A stretch of DNA of 64,000 nt. It comes from Strigamia acuminata (Eukaryota > Arthropoda > Chilopoda > Geophilomorpha > Linotaeniidae). Location of the stretch: NCBI GenBank assembly GCA_949358305.1, contig OX442314.1:23057060-23121059 (forward strand), read 5' to 3'. A program made the position numbers and the translations under genes. A model generated the notes under the pieces. The model was not told where the DNA came from. It did not search any database and worked only from the letters and a program-made list of their open reading frames with translations. Shown piece by piece: positions 36,509 through 49,100 of this stretch (position 1 is its first letter; the number at the start of each line of letters is the position of its first letter).

Positions 36509-38084
36509 TCATGGCAACTGGCAGTTAGTTATCCCTAGTTAAATACATACATCAATGTTGCGACATTGATTAAATGTGGAGAACATAAATAAATTCATCA
36601 AATGAAAGTTCCGTGTAACTATATGACAATGACAAGTCAATAAACTTGTTTATACCAGTATTTATTGAAGAGATGGAAGATAAATATGTCAGGAAAAAAA
36701 TTATTATTCAATGTGGTTTATTTTTCAATAACGACAGATTTGATCATGATTCCAAAAGGCAGAATGCTTGCCTGGGTATGCAGGGGAGCATTATCATTCT
36801 GTGCGGTTTAGGACGACTTTGTGGGCCAAACCTTGCATTTGCACTGGGAACTGGGGAAACCACAGAAATCCAGGGCTGGACTGGGAACAAATTTATTACC
36901 GGGAAATCTGGGTGTCCGGGCCACAATTAATGGAGTCGGAACAGGCTACAGCAGGCCGCAACAGGCCACAGCAGGCCGCAACAGGCCACAGCGGCCACGG
37001 GCCACCCGGAAACTCCCGGTAGCCCGCTTCACTGCAGAAATCCCAGTTAGAGGTGGTTGGCATTTGGCAGCAAATGTAGCCACAAAACTGGTAAGACTGG
37101 ACTATTTTTGTGTAAAAAGTGGAGGTTGTGGACTAGCGTTTGAATAAAAACAAGTGGAAATTTGGGAACTTCTCGTATAAAATTTAAAGTTGAGCCATCG
37201 TATTGTATTACACACACAACCATGACTACCACACAACACTCTTCTGCTTCAAGGCGCCACCTACCGTAGTCTGTGGACGGCCCTGGCAGTATCATCGGAA
37301 GTGCTTTTAGTGCACAACGCGTTGCAGGGAAGTGTTTGGGGTACCACGCGAAGAAACAAATGAATCAATCAAATTCGTAAGACGTGTTGTTTCTGTTTGG
37401 GATTGTTTTCTGAATAAATTATTCTTTCTCTCTCTTCAAGCAACAGATTTTTTTTTTGATAGTTTGAACCAAATTTTCATTTCAATCAATATTTTTTCGT
37501 GCAAAATTCACACTTCTAAAAAAGTTCAAAACACGCCGCCTTGGGACTTTGGATTTCCTTTCTTGAACCTCAACAGATGTCACTGATAATCCGCACCTCG
37601 TGTCATTTGATAAAAGATAAAATATCTTCCCGTAAATCCCACATTTTTCCAATATTCCCACCCCACACAACATGCAATGCAACTGATTCATAAAATAGAA
37701 AAAAAAATAACAAACTTCATCTAAAGATGGTCGAAAGTGAATCCGCAAGCTCTAGTGCGAGATTTGTTGATGATGTGGCACAAATTGCGAAAATAATATA
37801 AAAAATACCCGTAAGAAAAAGACTACGAATACCAAACGAAGAAATGAGAAGAGGAAAGCTGTTCACAAACAAAACTAAAACTAAAATCCCGAGGTAATTC
37901 CCCGCCCCAACTCAAATTGAAACTAAACTAATTTCAGCCAAATTTGAAGTAAAAAAAATTAAAATGGGCTACAACTGATAAATTCTAGTATCTATAACAA
38001 TAAATACAAGACCCCAACGTTTATACACGATTACAGGTGGCAATAAATCCCAAAATTTGACGTTAAAAGTTAAAACTCACCTTT
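36509..38084. other. Spacer with a short minisatellite, no gene recognised
   Basis: Apart from the 20-bp tandem array at 36940-36999 and a GC-rich patch around it, I see no gene. The open frames around 36646-37147 on both strands are products of the GC-rich patch and look unlike conserved proteins. Confidence 0.5.
36940..36999. repeat. Minisatellite, three units of 20 bp
   Basis: Three adjacent 20-bp units beginning AACAGGC-ACAGC. The first two differ at one base (AACAGGCTACAGCAGGCCGC then AACAGGCCACAGCAGGCCGC); the third has diverged at its end. GC-rich in an AT-rich setting. Confidence 0.8.
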
Positions 38085-38229
38085 TATAAATAGCGCTGAT
38101 CGGTCGTTGTGTCTGGGTCACTTCGAGCGTGTTGTGAGCTTTCCGTCACGTCGGTCTATCGCATGAGGTGATGATAACTTTCCCTTGGTTACAATCTACT
38201 CTTGACACTCCCGAAGCCACGACGAACTT
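38085..38229 (+). promoter_or_regulatory. Possible promoter and 5'-UTR exon for CPES copy B
   Basis: TATAAATAG at 38085-38093 is followed by a less AT-rich stretch and a GTGAGT donor at 38230. An acceptor (TTGCAG) ends at 40826, seven bases before the ATG of copy B, so a 5'-UTR exon must exist upstream and this is a candidate. A minus-strand donor sequence also overlaps the TATA region, so the direction is unproven. Confidence 0.3.
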
Positions 38230-38503
38230 GTGAGTTTTTCAATTCATCTCAATTCTCTTAACAAGAAAAACTAAACATAAATCAATATCACTTTTTCCAA
38301 ACCCCGTAGAACCACAAAATGAACCAGTCCACTAATATAGCCGTCGGATTGTGCTGTCAACAATAGCGCCGTCGAGAAAAACTTCCTTGAAATCAGTCAT
38401 TAGCACCGGAATCCATCAGAAACATGGTTTGTTGTCGCAATTTCAATTTTACAAGAGTTGCATTTCAACCATCTTAAATTCAAAGTCCAGAAAATCACTG
38501 CTG

Positions 38504-38842
38504 CAGTGCCGGGTCCAGGTACGCACGCCCTTGCACGCCCCTTCACGCCCCGCGTCGTATGGGACCCTAAAAAGTTTTCTAATGCACGACAATGCTAATC
38601 TATTATTTGATTTATTACATGGACGTGAAAGCTGTTTGATAAGATATAAAAGGGGTGGAATTGCAACAGATACTGTAATTAAAACTATAGGACTATTGAT
38701 ATAGAGGAGAAATGAAATGAAATGAAAATTACAGTAATTTTCATTTTATTTTTACATATTTTTTTCCTTGTATTTTTCCAATTTTATCAAGTTTTATGCT
38801 TTACTTGGTGCTGGGGGAGCCAAATACCCTGGATCCGGCACT
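38504..38842. mobile_element. hAT-like MITE with near-perfect 8-bp target duplication
   Basis: The left end CAGTGCCGGGTCCAGG and right end CCTGGATCCGGCACT are inverse with one mismatch and the last base lost. Flanking octamers CACTGCTG (38496-38503) and CAGTGCTG (38843-38850) differ at one position. The interior is AT-rich apart from CACGCCC repeats near the left end. Confidence 0.65.
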
Positions 38843-38850
38843 CAGTGCTG

Positions 38851-40833
38851 CAAATTAAAGGCTTAATGAGGCTTTCTGGATTTTTTGACGTTTGACCATG
38901 ATCTACTAAAACACTATTATACAGAGCACAACACATTATTAAATTCTAAAGCTGGGTGACAATACAAGTAGGGCAATGGTAAACTAAGCAATCATAGTCA
39001 TTATTTTGATGGGATAAAAGATTGGTGTAGTTGGAAATAAATAAAGTATTTAACACGGCATGCAATTTAGTTTTGCGTAATTGTCGAATTGGATTTCTTG
39101 GCATTACCGGTAATTCTTGGAAAGAAAATGCAATTTAATGAGTGTAGGTAAGAGCTTTTCTTGTTTATCGTGATTGGAACTTGAAAGAGATTTATTTTTA
39201 GCTCTTAGTTTTGCAGATATTATTAATCAAATCGAATTGCTAGCGAATTGATTTCCTCGTTAATAGGAACTTAGTTTTGAATAGCTTTATTTTAAATGTG
39301 AGGATATTCGCATGCAATGACATCGATCGATGAAGCTTCACGTGACGTGACAGGGTAAATAGTAATGGGCAGATGCGTTGCAAAGGGCACACAAAACGAA
39401 AATTAACTGACCATAGTTAGCTAGGTGAGTTTTCCACATTTTGTCACCTCAGATTCTCTGTCTTGTGGTTACAGTTTTGATTTTTTTTTTTTTAAATTAA
39501 TAAATTTTCAATTTTTTAAATTCTGATTTAATTTTTAATTTGATTCAATTAAATTTGTGGGCCAAACTATCGTGACATTTATCTTATACAGAGTGTAACA
39601 CTTACCAGTTGTTTCATTTTCCCATTCTTTATCTGAAGTGTTAGGTGATAAAACACTCGTCAAAACTAAACAAGGCTTATCCGTGGATCCACCGACTGAC
39701 TAATGTAATATTAATTAATTTCGTGTATAATTATTGTAATTAATGGCATCGATTTGTTCGTTTCACTGATGACGCAGTCACGCAGTTGATGCAAACCACA
39801 TTTCAGGCTTGACCTCGTGATCGGATTGTTTGGGGTTTGTTAAGTATTCTTATGCATCTGCTGATTACTATATTGGTGGGGTTGCAGTGAATGACATGTA
39901 GTTATTACATAATTGCTGCCTGAAAACACTTCTGTATAATTAAATGAAAGGGAGTTGCCAGGTTTTTTTTTTTTCTTCTTTTTAATATATATTTTGTTGG
40001 GAAAAATTTCAATGGTGAAGGATGTGTCGGTTCGTTTTCAATTTGTCAGTACGTAATTTGTCATTCGCACCAAAACCAAGCACCCAAAACGTGAGAACGA
40101 CTCTTCATTTTTGTTTCAAGGTAGTCGCAACAATTATTTATTAATTTGATGATAAATGAATGGCTATAAAAAAATTCAGCTTTGAATAATTTATTTGAAC
40201 GAGGAAAATAGAAATAAATTGCTGCCACAGGGACGAGCGAGTGCCATTCAATATAAGCTGCGTAATATAAAGATGCGTGTGTTTTGAAGTTGATTTTTGA
40301 GTTCATTCACTTACATACTTGTTTTTTTCGATTTATTTTCAAAATACCTGAGTTCTGTACCCCTTAAATTGATGGTAAGGAATCATTACAAACAAAAAAA
40401 AAATGATCAAACGACAAAAAATGCTTTAATAATAGAGAATTAAAACTTGATTGCGGATTGCGTGACTTGCTGTCGAAAGTTGGAACAAAATGTCTGCCTT
40501 GAAGATGAGTTAAATGTTTATCAAAATTACGAGATCTAGATTTGTTTAATCGGTATTTTAGTGGAGGATTTTTGTATTTAAATGACTTGGTGAGCTTTTA
40601 AACACTCTTGGCTTTCTGGCTATGCTCGACGATTATTACAAGGGCTGCGAATAATTAAACGATTTGAATTTGAATGCCCATAATAACTCATCGAGGAAAT
40701 GTCCTAACAAAAAGTTGGCTTCACTGTGCTGACATTTTGGAGAGTGTTTTCAGTCGGTTGTCGTGTCGTTGATATTTTCAACATACAGAGTTACAGACGT
40801 TAATATTGACACTTTTCTTGTTGCAGAATCAAC
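38851..40833. other. Spacer upstream of CPES copy B
   Basis: AT-rich DNA with simple poly-A and poly-T runs and no recognised exon or element. It is presumed to be part of the 5'-UTR intron of copy B, since an acceptor lies at 40825-40826. Confidence 0.45.
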
Positions 40834-42589
40834 ATGTCTAGCATTTTAATGGAACACAGGGGATCGTTATTAGGAGGTTTTCTCATACTTTTATACTTCA
40901 TGTGGATGGACGTGGCGCTTTATTACAATATTCAAGGTCGTGAACCTTTACAGCCGTCATCAACCGCACCAGCACATCAACCTCACAGTGGATTGCAAGG
41001 ACTTTTTGCACCTTTTAATGGTCTCACTATTAAAATGATGATGATTGATCCAGCCAATCAATACATTCACATTCCAGCTGCAACTATATTTAATGAGGTT
41101 TTTATTTTTAATTATTTAAAATTATTGGTTGACCCAAAATTTGACTGAGGGCTTGGAATTCGTCACAAATGATGAACATTCCAGCAATTTATTTACACAT
41201 GAGCACCCAAACACAATGCAAGGATGCATGGGTGCGCACAAACAAGTGATACACTACACTAATTAACCACTAAAATTTCTCTAAAAATCTTTTTGGCCCT
41301 GTGAAGTTCCGTAGTTTTGTTTTTACAGCGATTTTGAATATCATGTTGTGATAATTTGTACAGATAAGACTTTTAATTGACTAGTTATTAACACATTTGA
41401 AGTTGATAAAATAGATTGATTGAACCCATTTAGCAAACAATTATTAAAGATATTGCTTCACTTTCACCATTTTTCCTATCTAAAATGCCATGAATACCAA
41501 AATTATTTATATTTAGCGACTAGGCCTAGTTGACAGTATTTAAAGATTCCTACAATAAAACTACTTTGTTATACATAAGATATTTCTGAAATACTTGCAG
41601 GTGACCAATTTCAGCGGTACATTTTACTTCATTTCTCCAAACATGATCAGTGTATTTCACGTATTTGTGGCAATTTTGGCAGCTCGGTTGCTTGCATCTG
41701 ATTCACTCATAATACGACAAACGGGAGTTTTACTATTTGAATTTCGTGCATTTCTGGATAGTTTGGATGGTGTGGTGGCCCGTGTGAGGAGAAAGCAAGA
41801 GCTCATTATTTCTGATTTTGGATCAATTGGATACATAGTGGATGGAATAACTGACGCTTTTGGCACAGCAGCTCTTATTATTGGATGTTTCTTGTACTTG
41901 CGTAAAAGCCAACTGTCACGTCGAGGAATGAGCAAATTACACTTAGCCAACATTGAAAACGCAATCAATGGCCCTTCAAATAGCAGTCAAAAAAGAATGA
42001 TCTTTACTGTTCTTGGCTTCTTTTCACTCCAATTGTTAATCAGCGCTGCATTTTGGGATCGATACATCTCAGGTTATCATCGATTATTGGAAAATACTGA
42101 AGCATCGAAAGAGCAATTGGTAAAATGTCTATTTGTTCTTGTTTTGTTTGTAATCCATTTATCTAATTGTTTCGCAGTATTGGCAAAATGATCAACTGAA
42201 ATCGTCCGTTATGTGGATTATTATGTGGTTCTGGCGGATGGCAAATGCGCATGCATTAATGGAAATGATTTTATTCTCTGTATTTATTAATCGATTGTGG
42301 GTGAGTTTAAATCTGAATTCACTAGAATTAATTATTTTAGAAATTAATTTATTCTTTTTTAATTTTAATTAAAAGGAATTTTTAACTTTTATCCAATTTG
42401 TTGGTTTTATATGCTTAACATTCCTCATATCAATCACAGAAATTCACTTCCGAGTTGTGAGTAATTCTTGGTGTTTAATTTTTTATTTGATTGATAAAAT
42501 AACTGAGTTTAAAATTTTGTTTTTAGATTTCTAATCATGTTGATATATTATCAATAGCTTCAAGCATAGATACATCATCAACACTATGA
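40834..42589 (+). CDS. CPES: Ceramide phosphoethanolamine synthase, copy B
   Basis: Five exons, all phase 0: 40834-41097, 41601-42119, 42178-42300, 42376-42456, 42527-42589 (TGA at 42587-42589). The product is 349 residues. Exon order, phases and the lengths of exons 3, 4 and 5 (123, 81 and 63 nt) are identical to copy A at 31978-33531, so this is a tandem duplicate. The catalytic motif is intact (DSLDGVVAR from residue 141, then GYIVDGITD). The first membrane helix and the tryptophan-rich helix WIIMWFWRMANAH are conserved. The last exon has diverged most (ISNHVDILSIASS against VSNYIGKLALTSK). Codons are markedly more AT-ending than in copy A. Both copies look functional; which is ancestral cannot be told here. 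Confidence 0.88.
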
Positions 42590-43141
42590 TTTTTATTTTA
42601 CCATGTTTATACAGCACTGTGCCATTTTAAAAGTATTCAAAATCACCAAATATTTTTGCAAAATTGTATTATTGTGCGATTGGTGACTTTTTTTTTAAAA
42701 TTGATGTACAGTTTTCTAATCATGTGATCAGGGATAAAAATTAAAATCAAAACATTCTTAATGTTACAGTAGGTTGTATATTGTATAGTTATCTGAAAAT
42801 GAAACTGAAATAAATTAATTTATCAAATTATTTTGTGTGTATAAATAGTGTAGTTTACAAACAGATTTTATTTTAAAATAAATTGTGACATTTTTAATTT
42901 TTTAAAACTGTTTTCTTTTCTATAATAAAAAATTGAAAATTAGAATGTTTTATTACCCATGTAATAAAAAAAAAACGAATACCGGTAACAAACACAAAAA
43001 CGGAAACGGAAAGGCGCTTGGTTTGTTGAAACTTTTAGTTTCAACCGTAAGAGGGCAATGATACATAATCATGGCGGCCAAGTTGTTTATAGTGGTTATT
43101 ATACGATAAATTCCTCAAGAAACATTTAAAAAACCGTTACA
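42590..43141. other. Spacer between CPES copy B and CABIN1, with the CABIN1 leader
   Basis: The left part is the AT-rich 3' flank of copy B, with AATAAA at 42809-42814. The right part, from about 42970, is less AT-rich and must hold the CABIN1 promoter and 5' UTR. It has a 9-bp hairpin (GTTGAAACT, 3-nt loop, AGTTTCAAC at 43025-43045) and an ATGGCGGCC motif at 43071. Confidence 0.5.
42809..42814 (+). terminator. Candidate poly(A) hexamer of CPES copy B
   Basis: AATAAA about 220 nt after the copy B stop codon, the first canonical hexamer seen downstream. The region is AT-rich, so chance occurrence is possible. Confidence 0.35.
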
Positions 43142-46100
43142 ATGGTAAGAATAGTGCGAATTATAAGTCTCTAACTTCTTTTGGTGTTGTATTTAATTAT
43201 AAAAAAAGCATTCCTGATTTGCGATTTACATGAGAACCGTATTTACTTTACTATTCATTGTATCGTTGAATTGTGGAGACCATAATAAATACATATCAAA
43301 TAAATATCAAATACAGAACGGAACTATTTTTACTTTTAGATTCGTATGTCAGCATTGAATGAGAGTGATTCAAATGATTCCGATTATTCGTCGCAACCAG
43401 AATTAGTAACTCGAGAGGCGCAGGTAATAAAATAAAAATAACAATAACAACGTGAATTAATGCAATGCGTTAATTCTATTGCAGGAAGATGAAGCGTTTT
43501 CTTTATACAACAAGGCTTTGCAGCTGCAAAACGAAAGCGATCATGAAAAGGCAGAAGAACTTTACCAGCAGTTACTACAAACGAAATTTGTGGCTGATGC
43601 GATTCATTCTGACGAAAACACTGGCTTACTTCGACCCAATTTGCAGCTCAAATATTCAACTTATAAAAATCTTGCCAGTATTGCAATTCAACGGCAAGAT
43701 AATGTCAAAGCCATGGAATCGTTTTTAAGTGCAGTTGCTTTGGATGCATCTGATGTGGTCGTCTGGTACAAAATTGGAACTACTGCAATGAAAATTCATA
43801 ATTATCCTTTATCGAGATTAGCATTCCAAGAGGTTCTTTTTTTTTTTTTACTTTTTTAATTAATTAATTTTTTCATTTAAAATTTATTTTTTTAGGGTCT
43901 AAAATTAAATCCTAATCATTGGCCATGCTTAGACAACTTAATCACACTGTTGTACGCATTGAATGATTATGCAAGTATGTTTTATCACTTATTTATTTTA
44001 TTTTTCAATATTTAATTTAGAAAATTTAATTTTTTTTCTCTTTATAATTATCTTTTACAGCTTGTTTATATTTTATTGCTCAAGCGTTTGAAAAGGAGCC
44101 TTATTATACAAAAGGTTTAGCCATTAGGGATCAGATTTTTCGCGAGCAGCCATCACTACGCAGGGATTCTGGAGATTTATTTAAAAAATGGTATAAAAAT
44201 AATGCGTAAAGTGAAATTTATATTTAAAATTTTTTAATTTAGTGATGAAATAATCTACAAAATCAGCTACGACAAGGAAGAAGCAGCTAAAGTAATATTG
44301 TTCATAATAATATTCAATTTTTTAAATTTTTTTTAAAATTTTTTCAGTTTATCGAGGAATCACTGGAGATGAGAAGAGTTAAAAGAGAATTGAGTACAGT
44401 ACCTGAGATACCACCTTTGTCGTTCACTAAACCATTGACATCGTTTACGTAAATTACAAATTAACGGTTGATTATACAAAAAAATTGATTTGTTTTAACA
44501 TTATTCAGTTGGAAATGCTTGGGAAATCGTTTGGTTGCTCTTTACAATCATGTCTGGGACGCTGCACCTAGACTAGTAAGTAATTAACTACTAATTAATT
44601 AATTTTAATTTAATTTTTTATTATTTTTAGTCGTTCGGTTGCACGGTCGACACGAGTAAATGTATAACAGAATCTCAAGATCCGTTGGAAAACATTTGCG
44701 TGGAGTCTGCGCCCGGGCCTGCTTTGGCGATAAAAGATCAAGGAGTTGTTTCTAGTGATTCGTCCACCGTTAATGTTCCTTTAGTGGACGTGTCCACTCT
44801 TTCAGGTTTGAATTCTTATTATTTTTTTGGATTTTTTATTGAAATGGACGTATTTTTGTTTCAGATGTTACGCCAAGTACGATGGAAGTTGATGAGGTGT
44901 TAATTCAACTCCCGGCCGAACAATCTACTACTCCTTTTGGCGACGTTATTATGAATGATATATCCAGACGGATGCCTAAAAGAAAGCGAATTTTGATGGA
45001 ATTTGGAGATTCGTTAAGTAAACGGCGCTCTGCAAGGGTATGGAAAGCGGGGATTTTAATTTTTAATGATTTATGGTGTTGTTCTAATGGTGTTTGTTTT
45101 AAGGTGAGAAATACTGGCGTTTCTAAGAAACAGGATGTTAATTACTGCCAAATATTGCACAAATTTTTACCAAAAAGTTTAAAGTAAGAAAAGTTAAAAT
45201 TTAAAAAGGTAATCATTAATTATTTTGTGTTTGTTTGAAGTAAAGAAAATACAGCGGAACCGAAAAACTTAATTCCTTTGTCACTGAATGTGGATAAATT
45301 GTCGGAAGGTGGGAAATTATTTATAAAAACAAAATATTTTAAACTAATTAATTGAGATTTTTTTTAGAAAGCAAACAAGTGTCAGCCAGCAGCTTATTAA
45401 GCACAAATGAAGATGATGATGTGAAAAAATTCTTACAAGTTAATGACGGCTCTACTGTTTTGGATATTATGTACAATTACTTAGTAGCTTTAGGAGAAAA
45501 GCATCGAATGACTTGGTACACGAATATCGAATTTATTATTGTTTACGGTATTTTTAATAGTATTATTTGTTTATCACGCTAGGCAAGCCGGGTTAATTGA
45601 TGAATTTATAACAATTTATAGTAGGATTAGGCGCCATCTTTCAAAACCAGATGTCATATGGTAAAAAATTCAAGTTTTTTTTTTTTCTAAAAAAACATTT
45701 TTTTAATTTAAATTTTTTTTACAGTCAAGAATTAAAAAGCGAAACCATTAAATTAGATGCGGTGGTAATTAATTTTTTGTTTTTATTTTCTTATAAAATT
45801 GATACAATTTTACTTTATTTATTGGTTGATAGTTTACGCTGACATTCAGCGAATTAAAACTGGATAGCTGGCATATCGCACGCTTAAAATCGACTGCTCA
45901 TTCACCTTTGTGTTGGAAGTAAGCGATCCATTTAATTTTCAAACTTATTATTTTAAAATTATATTTTTTCAGCAATCCCCTCGTTGCGAAGCTTATTCCC
46001 GATTTTCCAGGAAAATATTTTCGAGAAGATTTGGAATTTCTTGTTCAGTTGACCGTACGAAGAGATATTTTGGGAGATGATTGGTTGGATTATTTCATGA

Positions 46101-49100
46101 GGGGTATTAGACATTTTTTTTAACTTTAAAACATGTAATATTTATTTTATTTATTTTATTTATTTTATTTATCTTATTTACGTTAGTTATGTGGCTGAGA
46201 GCCCGATTTCTGTCCATGCAAGGACAAATGGAATTTGCTATCGATTCATTTGATAGGGTGAGGAATGTTTTATTACGGAATGTTTTTAATTTTTTAAAAC
46301 TTTTTAAATTCTAGATAACATCTTGCATTCAAAACGGTGAAATTAAATGTCCCGAGAAGGATTTTAAAGTCGTAATTCCAAATTGTCAAGTTGAAAACGT
46401 TATTACGTTAGGTACGTGTCAATATTTCGGTTAAGTGCTTCAAATAAGTATCGTCATAATAATTTGTAGATCAAATTCAAACCCAATTGGACACCTTACA
46501 GCGCTGTCAATCGTTGGAAGAGGTCAACTGCTTATTCGAAGCCAAGGAATATCAACAAGTTGTGGAGTTGTTGACGGCCACTTTCAATCAAGCTCAGTCT
46601 AAAAAAGTAATAATAAAAATCCTGAAAGTTTTTTCGTTAATATTTGTTTTTTTCTCGACAGATTTCAAATAAAAACATCCCCGAACGACGCATACAGCTC
46701 GAATTGCTACAGGAATCTGTTTGGCATTTAGAAAACATGCAAGAATGTTTACGTTGGAGCGAATTAGCTTTTAACGAATCCATTCAACAATATTTGACAT
46801 TGACTGAACGGCAGCAGAAGAGTAATTGGATCCTTACGATATCGAAATTGCTGACTGGATTAGAGAAGTAAAATTATTTAATATTACAACGCCCGATTAT
46901 AATTTGTTATTTTGAATTTTATTTTATTTTATTTTTTGCAGATGCATTAGGAAAGATATATCTTGTTTGGAAAAATTGGAGCAGGAATGTTTAGTCCGCT
47001 TTGCGCACAATCTCATTCAAATTATTTCTATTCAAATGGAATTTCCAGACAGCAACTCGACTTTTGATAGCGTTTACCCATGGATTTTGCTACATAAAAT
47101 TATTGATATGTAAATAATTGAGTCGCCATGATAATTTTTGCAATTTAAACATTTATTTTTACAGGGAAGAAAAAAAGGAAAGTAAAGATGCTTATCTTCC
47201 AGGGGTGCCAGCTTCTCTTATGTTATTATACAACGCGCACGAGTTTCTGGGACGGTAATTTTAATCGATATTTAGGGTAAATTCAGTGTTTCATGACAAT
47301 ATTTATTGCAGACGATCGTGGTGTTGCAATTCAGATGGTTCTCTGTTGTTGGAATACTCCGAAATGTTGGCAAAGGTGCTGGAGGAGTGCACCACCGAGA
47401 GTCCCCATCCGTACAAAGAAGATTTAGAACTCAGTTTAGAACAGTGTTATTACTGCCTTTACGGCCATCCTCAGAAAAAGAGCAAAGCGAAACATTTGCA
47501 CGAACATAACGCGGCATCGGTGCGTTAAAATGAAAAATTGATAAGTACGGTATCAAATTTGATGTTTTTTTGTTTTGTTTTCAGATTTCTTTAACCATCG
47601 ACAGATCCATACCGATCTTTAATTACTTCAAACCCAAACCTTTACCGGAATTTGATAGTCACAAGGCTAATACCGTTTCGGCCGAATTTGAAAATTTGCT
47701 CAGAAGAATTAAGAGTTTAATTCCTTCTCAGGAAAGCGATGGTAGAATTTCTAAAATGAAAATATTACACACGTTTAATATCTTTGCGTTTATTTAGCGA
47801 GCATGCTTGCGAACGTGAATGCGTACATCGATGCAACTTCGGATGAATTTCCCAATATTCCAAAAGATGATCCCAAGAGAATGTATTTCAATTTTTTTTG
47901 TCATATTATATTAATTTATTATAATTAATTTTTTATTTATTGCTTTAGACCGTTGGTCGACGAGCTGTACTACCTTTTGGCCGATTACTATTTCAAAACC
48001 AAAGAATTCAGTAAAGCGATACGTTATTACGTAACGGATATTAGTTTTAATCCGCAGAGGCTGGATTCGTGGGCCGGTATGGCTCTCGCACGTAGCAGTC
48101 AGTTAGAACAACTAATTCACTCGGTCGGTTCTGCGGAAGAGGATAAATCGAAAAAAAAGGTGAATACAATTAACGAGCTGCTTTCGTATTGTAATTAATT
48201 ATTTTTATTTTTTTAGGGCAGCAATTATTTGCATCGGAAAGCTACCTGCACTTTACGATGTTTTCGTGGTGCGGTTACAATTAATCGACACAACACTACG
48301 TTGTGGATCGAATATGGATCGGTTTCTTATATGCTTCACTCCCACGTTTCCCGGCAACTTAAACAAGTATTAAAAGAAGAAATTAATTTGTATTTGTTTG
48401 TTTACTTATTGCTTTGTTTTAATAGAAAGAACAACTCAAACTTACGCCAGAAACGGTAGAATCGTGGACTAAAAAAAGGAAAGATTTATTATTAACGGCC
48501 GAAGAATGCTTTAGATCAGCAAACGAATGCGATTCTAATACTTTGGACGAAGAGGAGTGGCTTCATAATTACATGTTGGGAAAAATTGTTGAGAAACAGG
48601 GGAAAAATTTGGAAATTTGTTTGAAACATTATTCATTGGCTGCCGCACTCCTGCACGAGAAAGGTGCTCGCTATCCGAGAAAAATACAATATCATAATCC
48701 ACCGGATTTATCCATGGAAGCTTTAGAAGTTAGCAAATATTTAAATTTTCATAAAATTTAAAAAAAATTAAGTAAATTAAAAAATTATTTAAGGTTTTCT
48801 ATCGAACGCACGCCGCCACTTTAAAATATTTATTGATCCACGAGGAAGAGAAATTGGACGTGGAATTTTGCCGCACCGTTCACGGCTACTTGAAGGAAGC
48901 CGCGGCGAGTCCGTTCGCTCGTTTCCAGGAGAAAAGGTATTGCAGAGATTCTAACAATGATGAGACTAATATGCACTTGTTAATGCCTTGCAGTTAATTT
49001 GTGAAACTGATTGTGATGAATAAGTGTGTGTGTTGTTTATTCGTGATTGGTCGTGTGTATATGGATGCAAAACCAAGGTGGTGGAAGCTAAAGTGGGCTG

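Noticed and set aside
36646-37147. Several overlapping frames on both strands around the GC-rich patch
   Set aside because: They follow the GC-rich repeats and show no conserved domain.
38351-38704. A 117-codon plus-strand frame
   Set aside because: It spans the left end of the hAT-like element and has no recognisable domain.
45038-45103. Readthrough of CABIN1 between exons 10 and 11 (the frame stays open)
   Set aside because: The inserted residues are hydrophobic and out of place between RRSAR and VRNTG, which are contiguous in known CABIN1. Donor and acceptor are both present, so it is treated as an intron of 66 bp, although retention would keep the frame.
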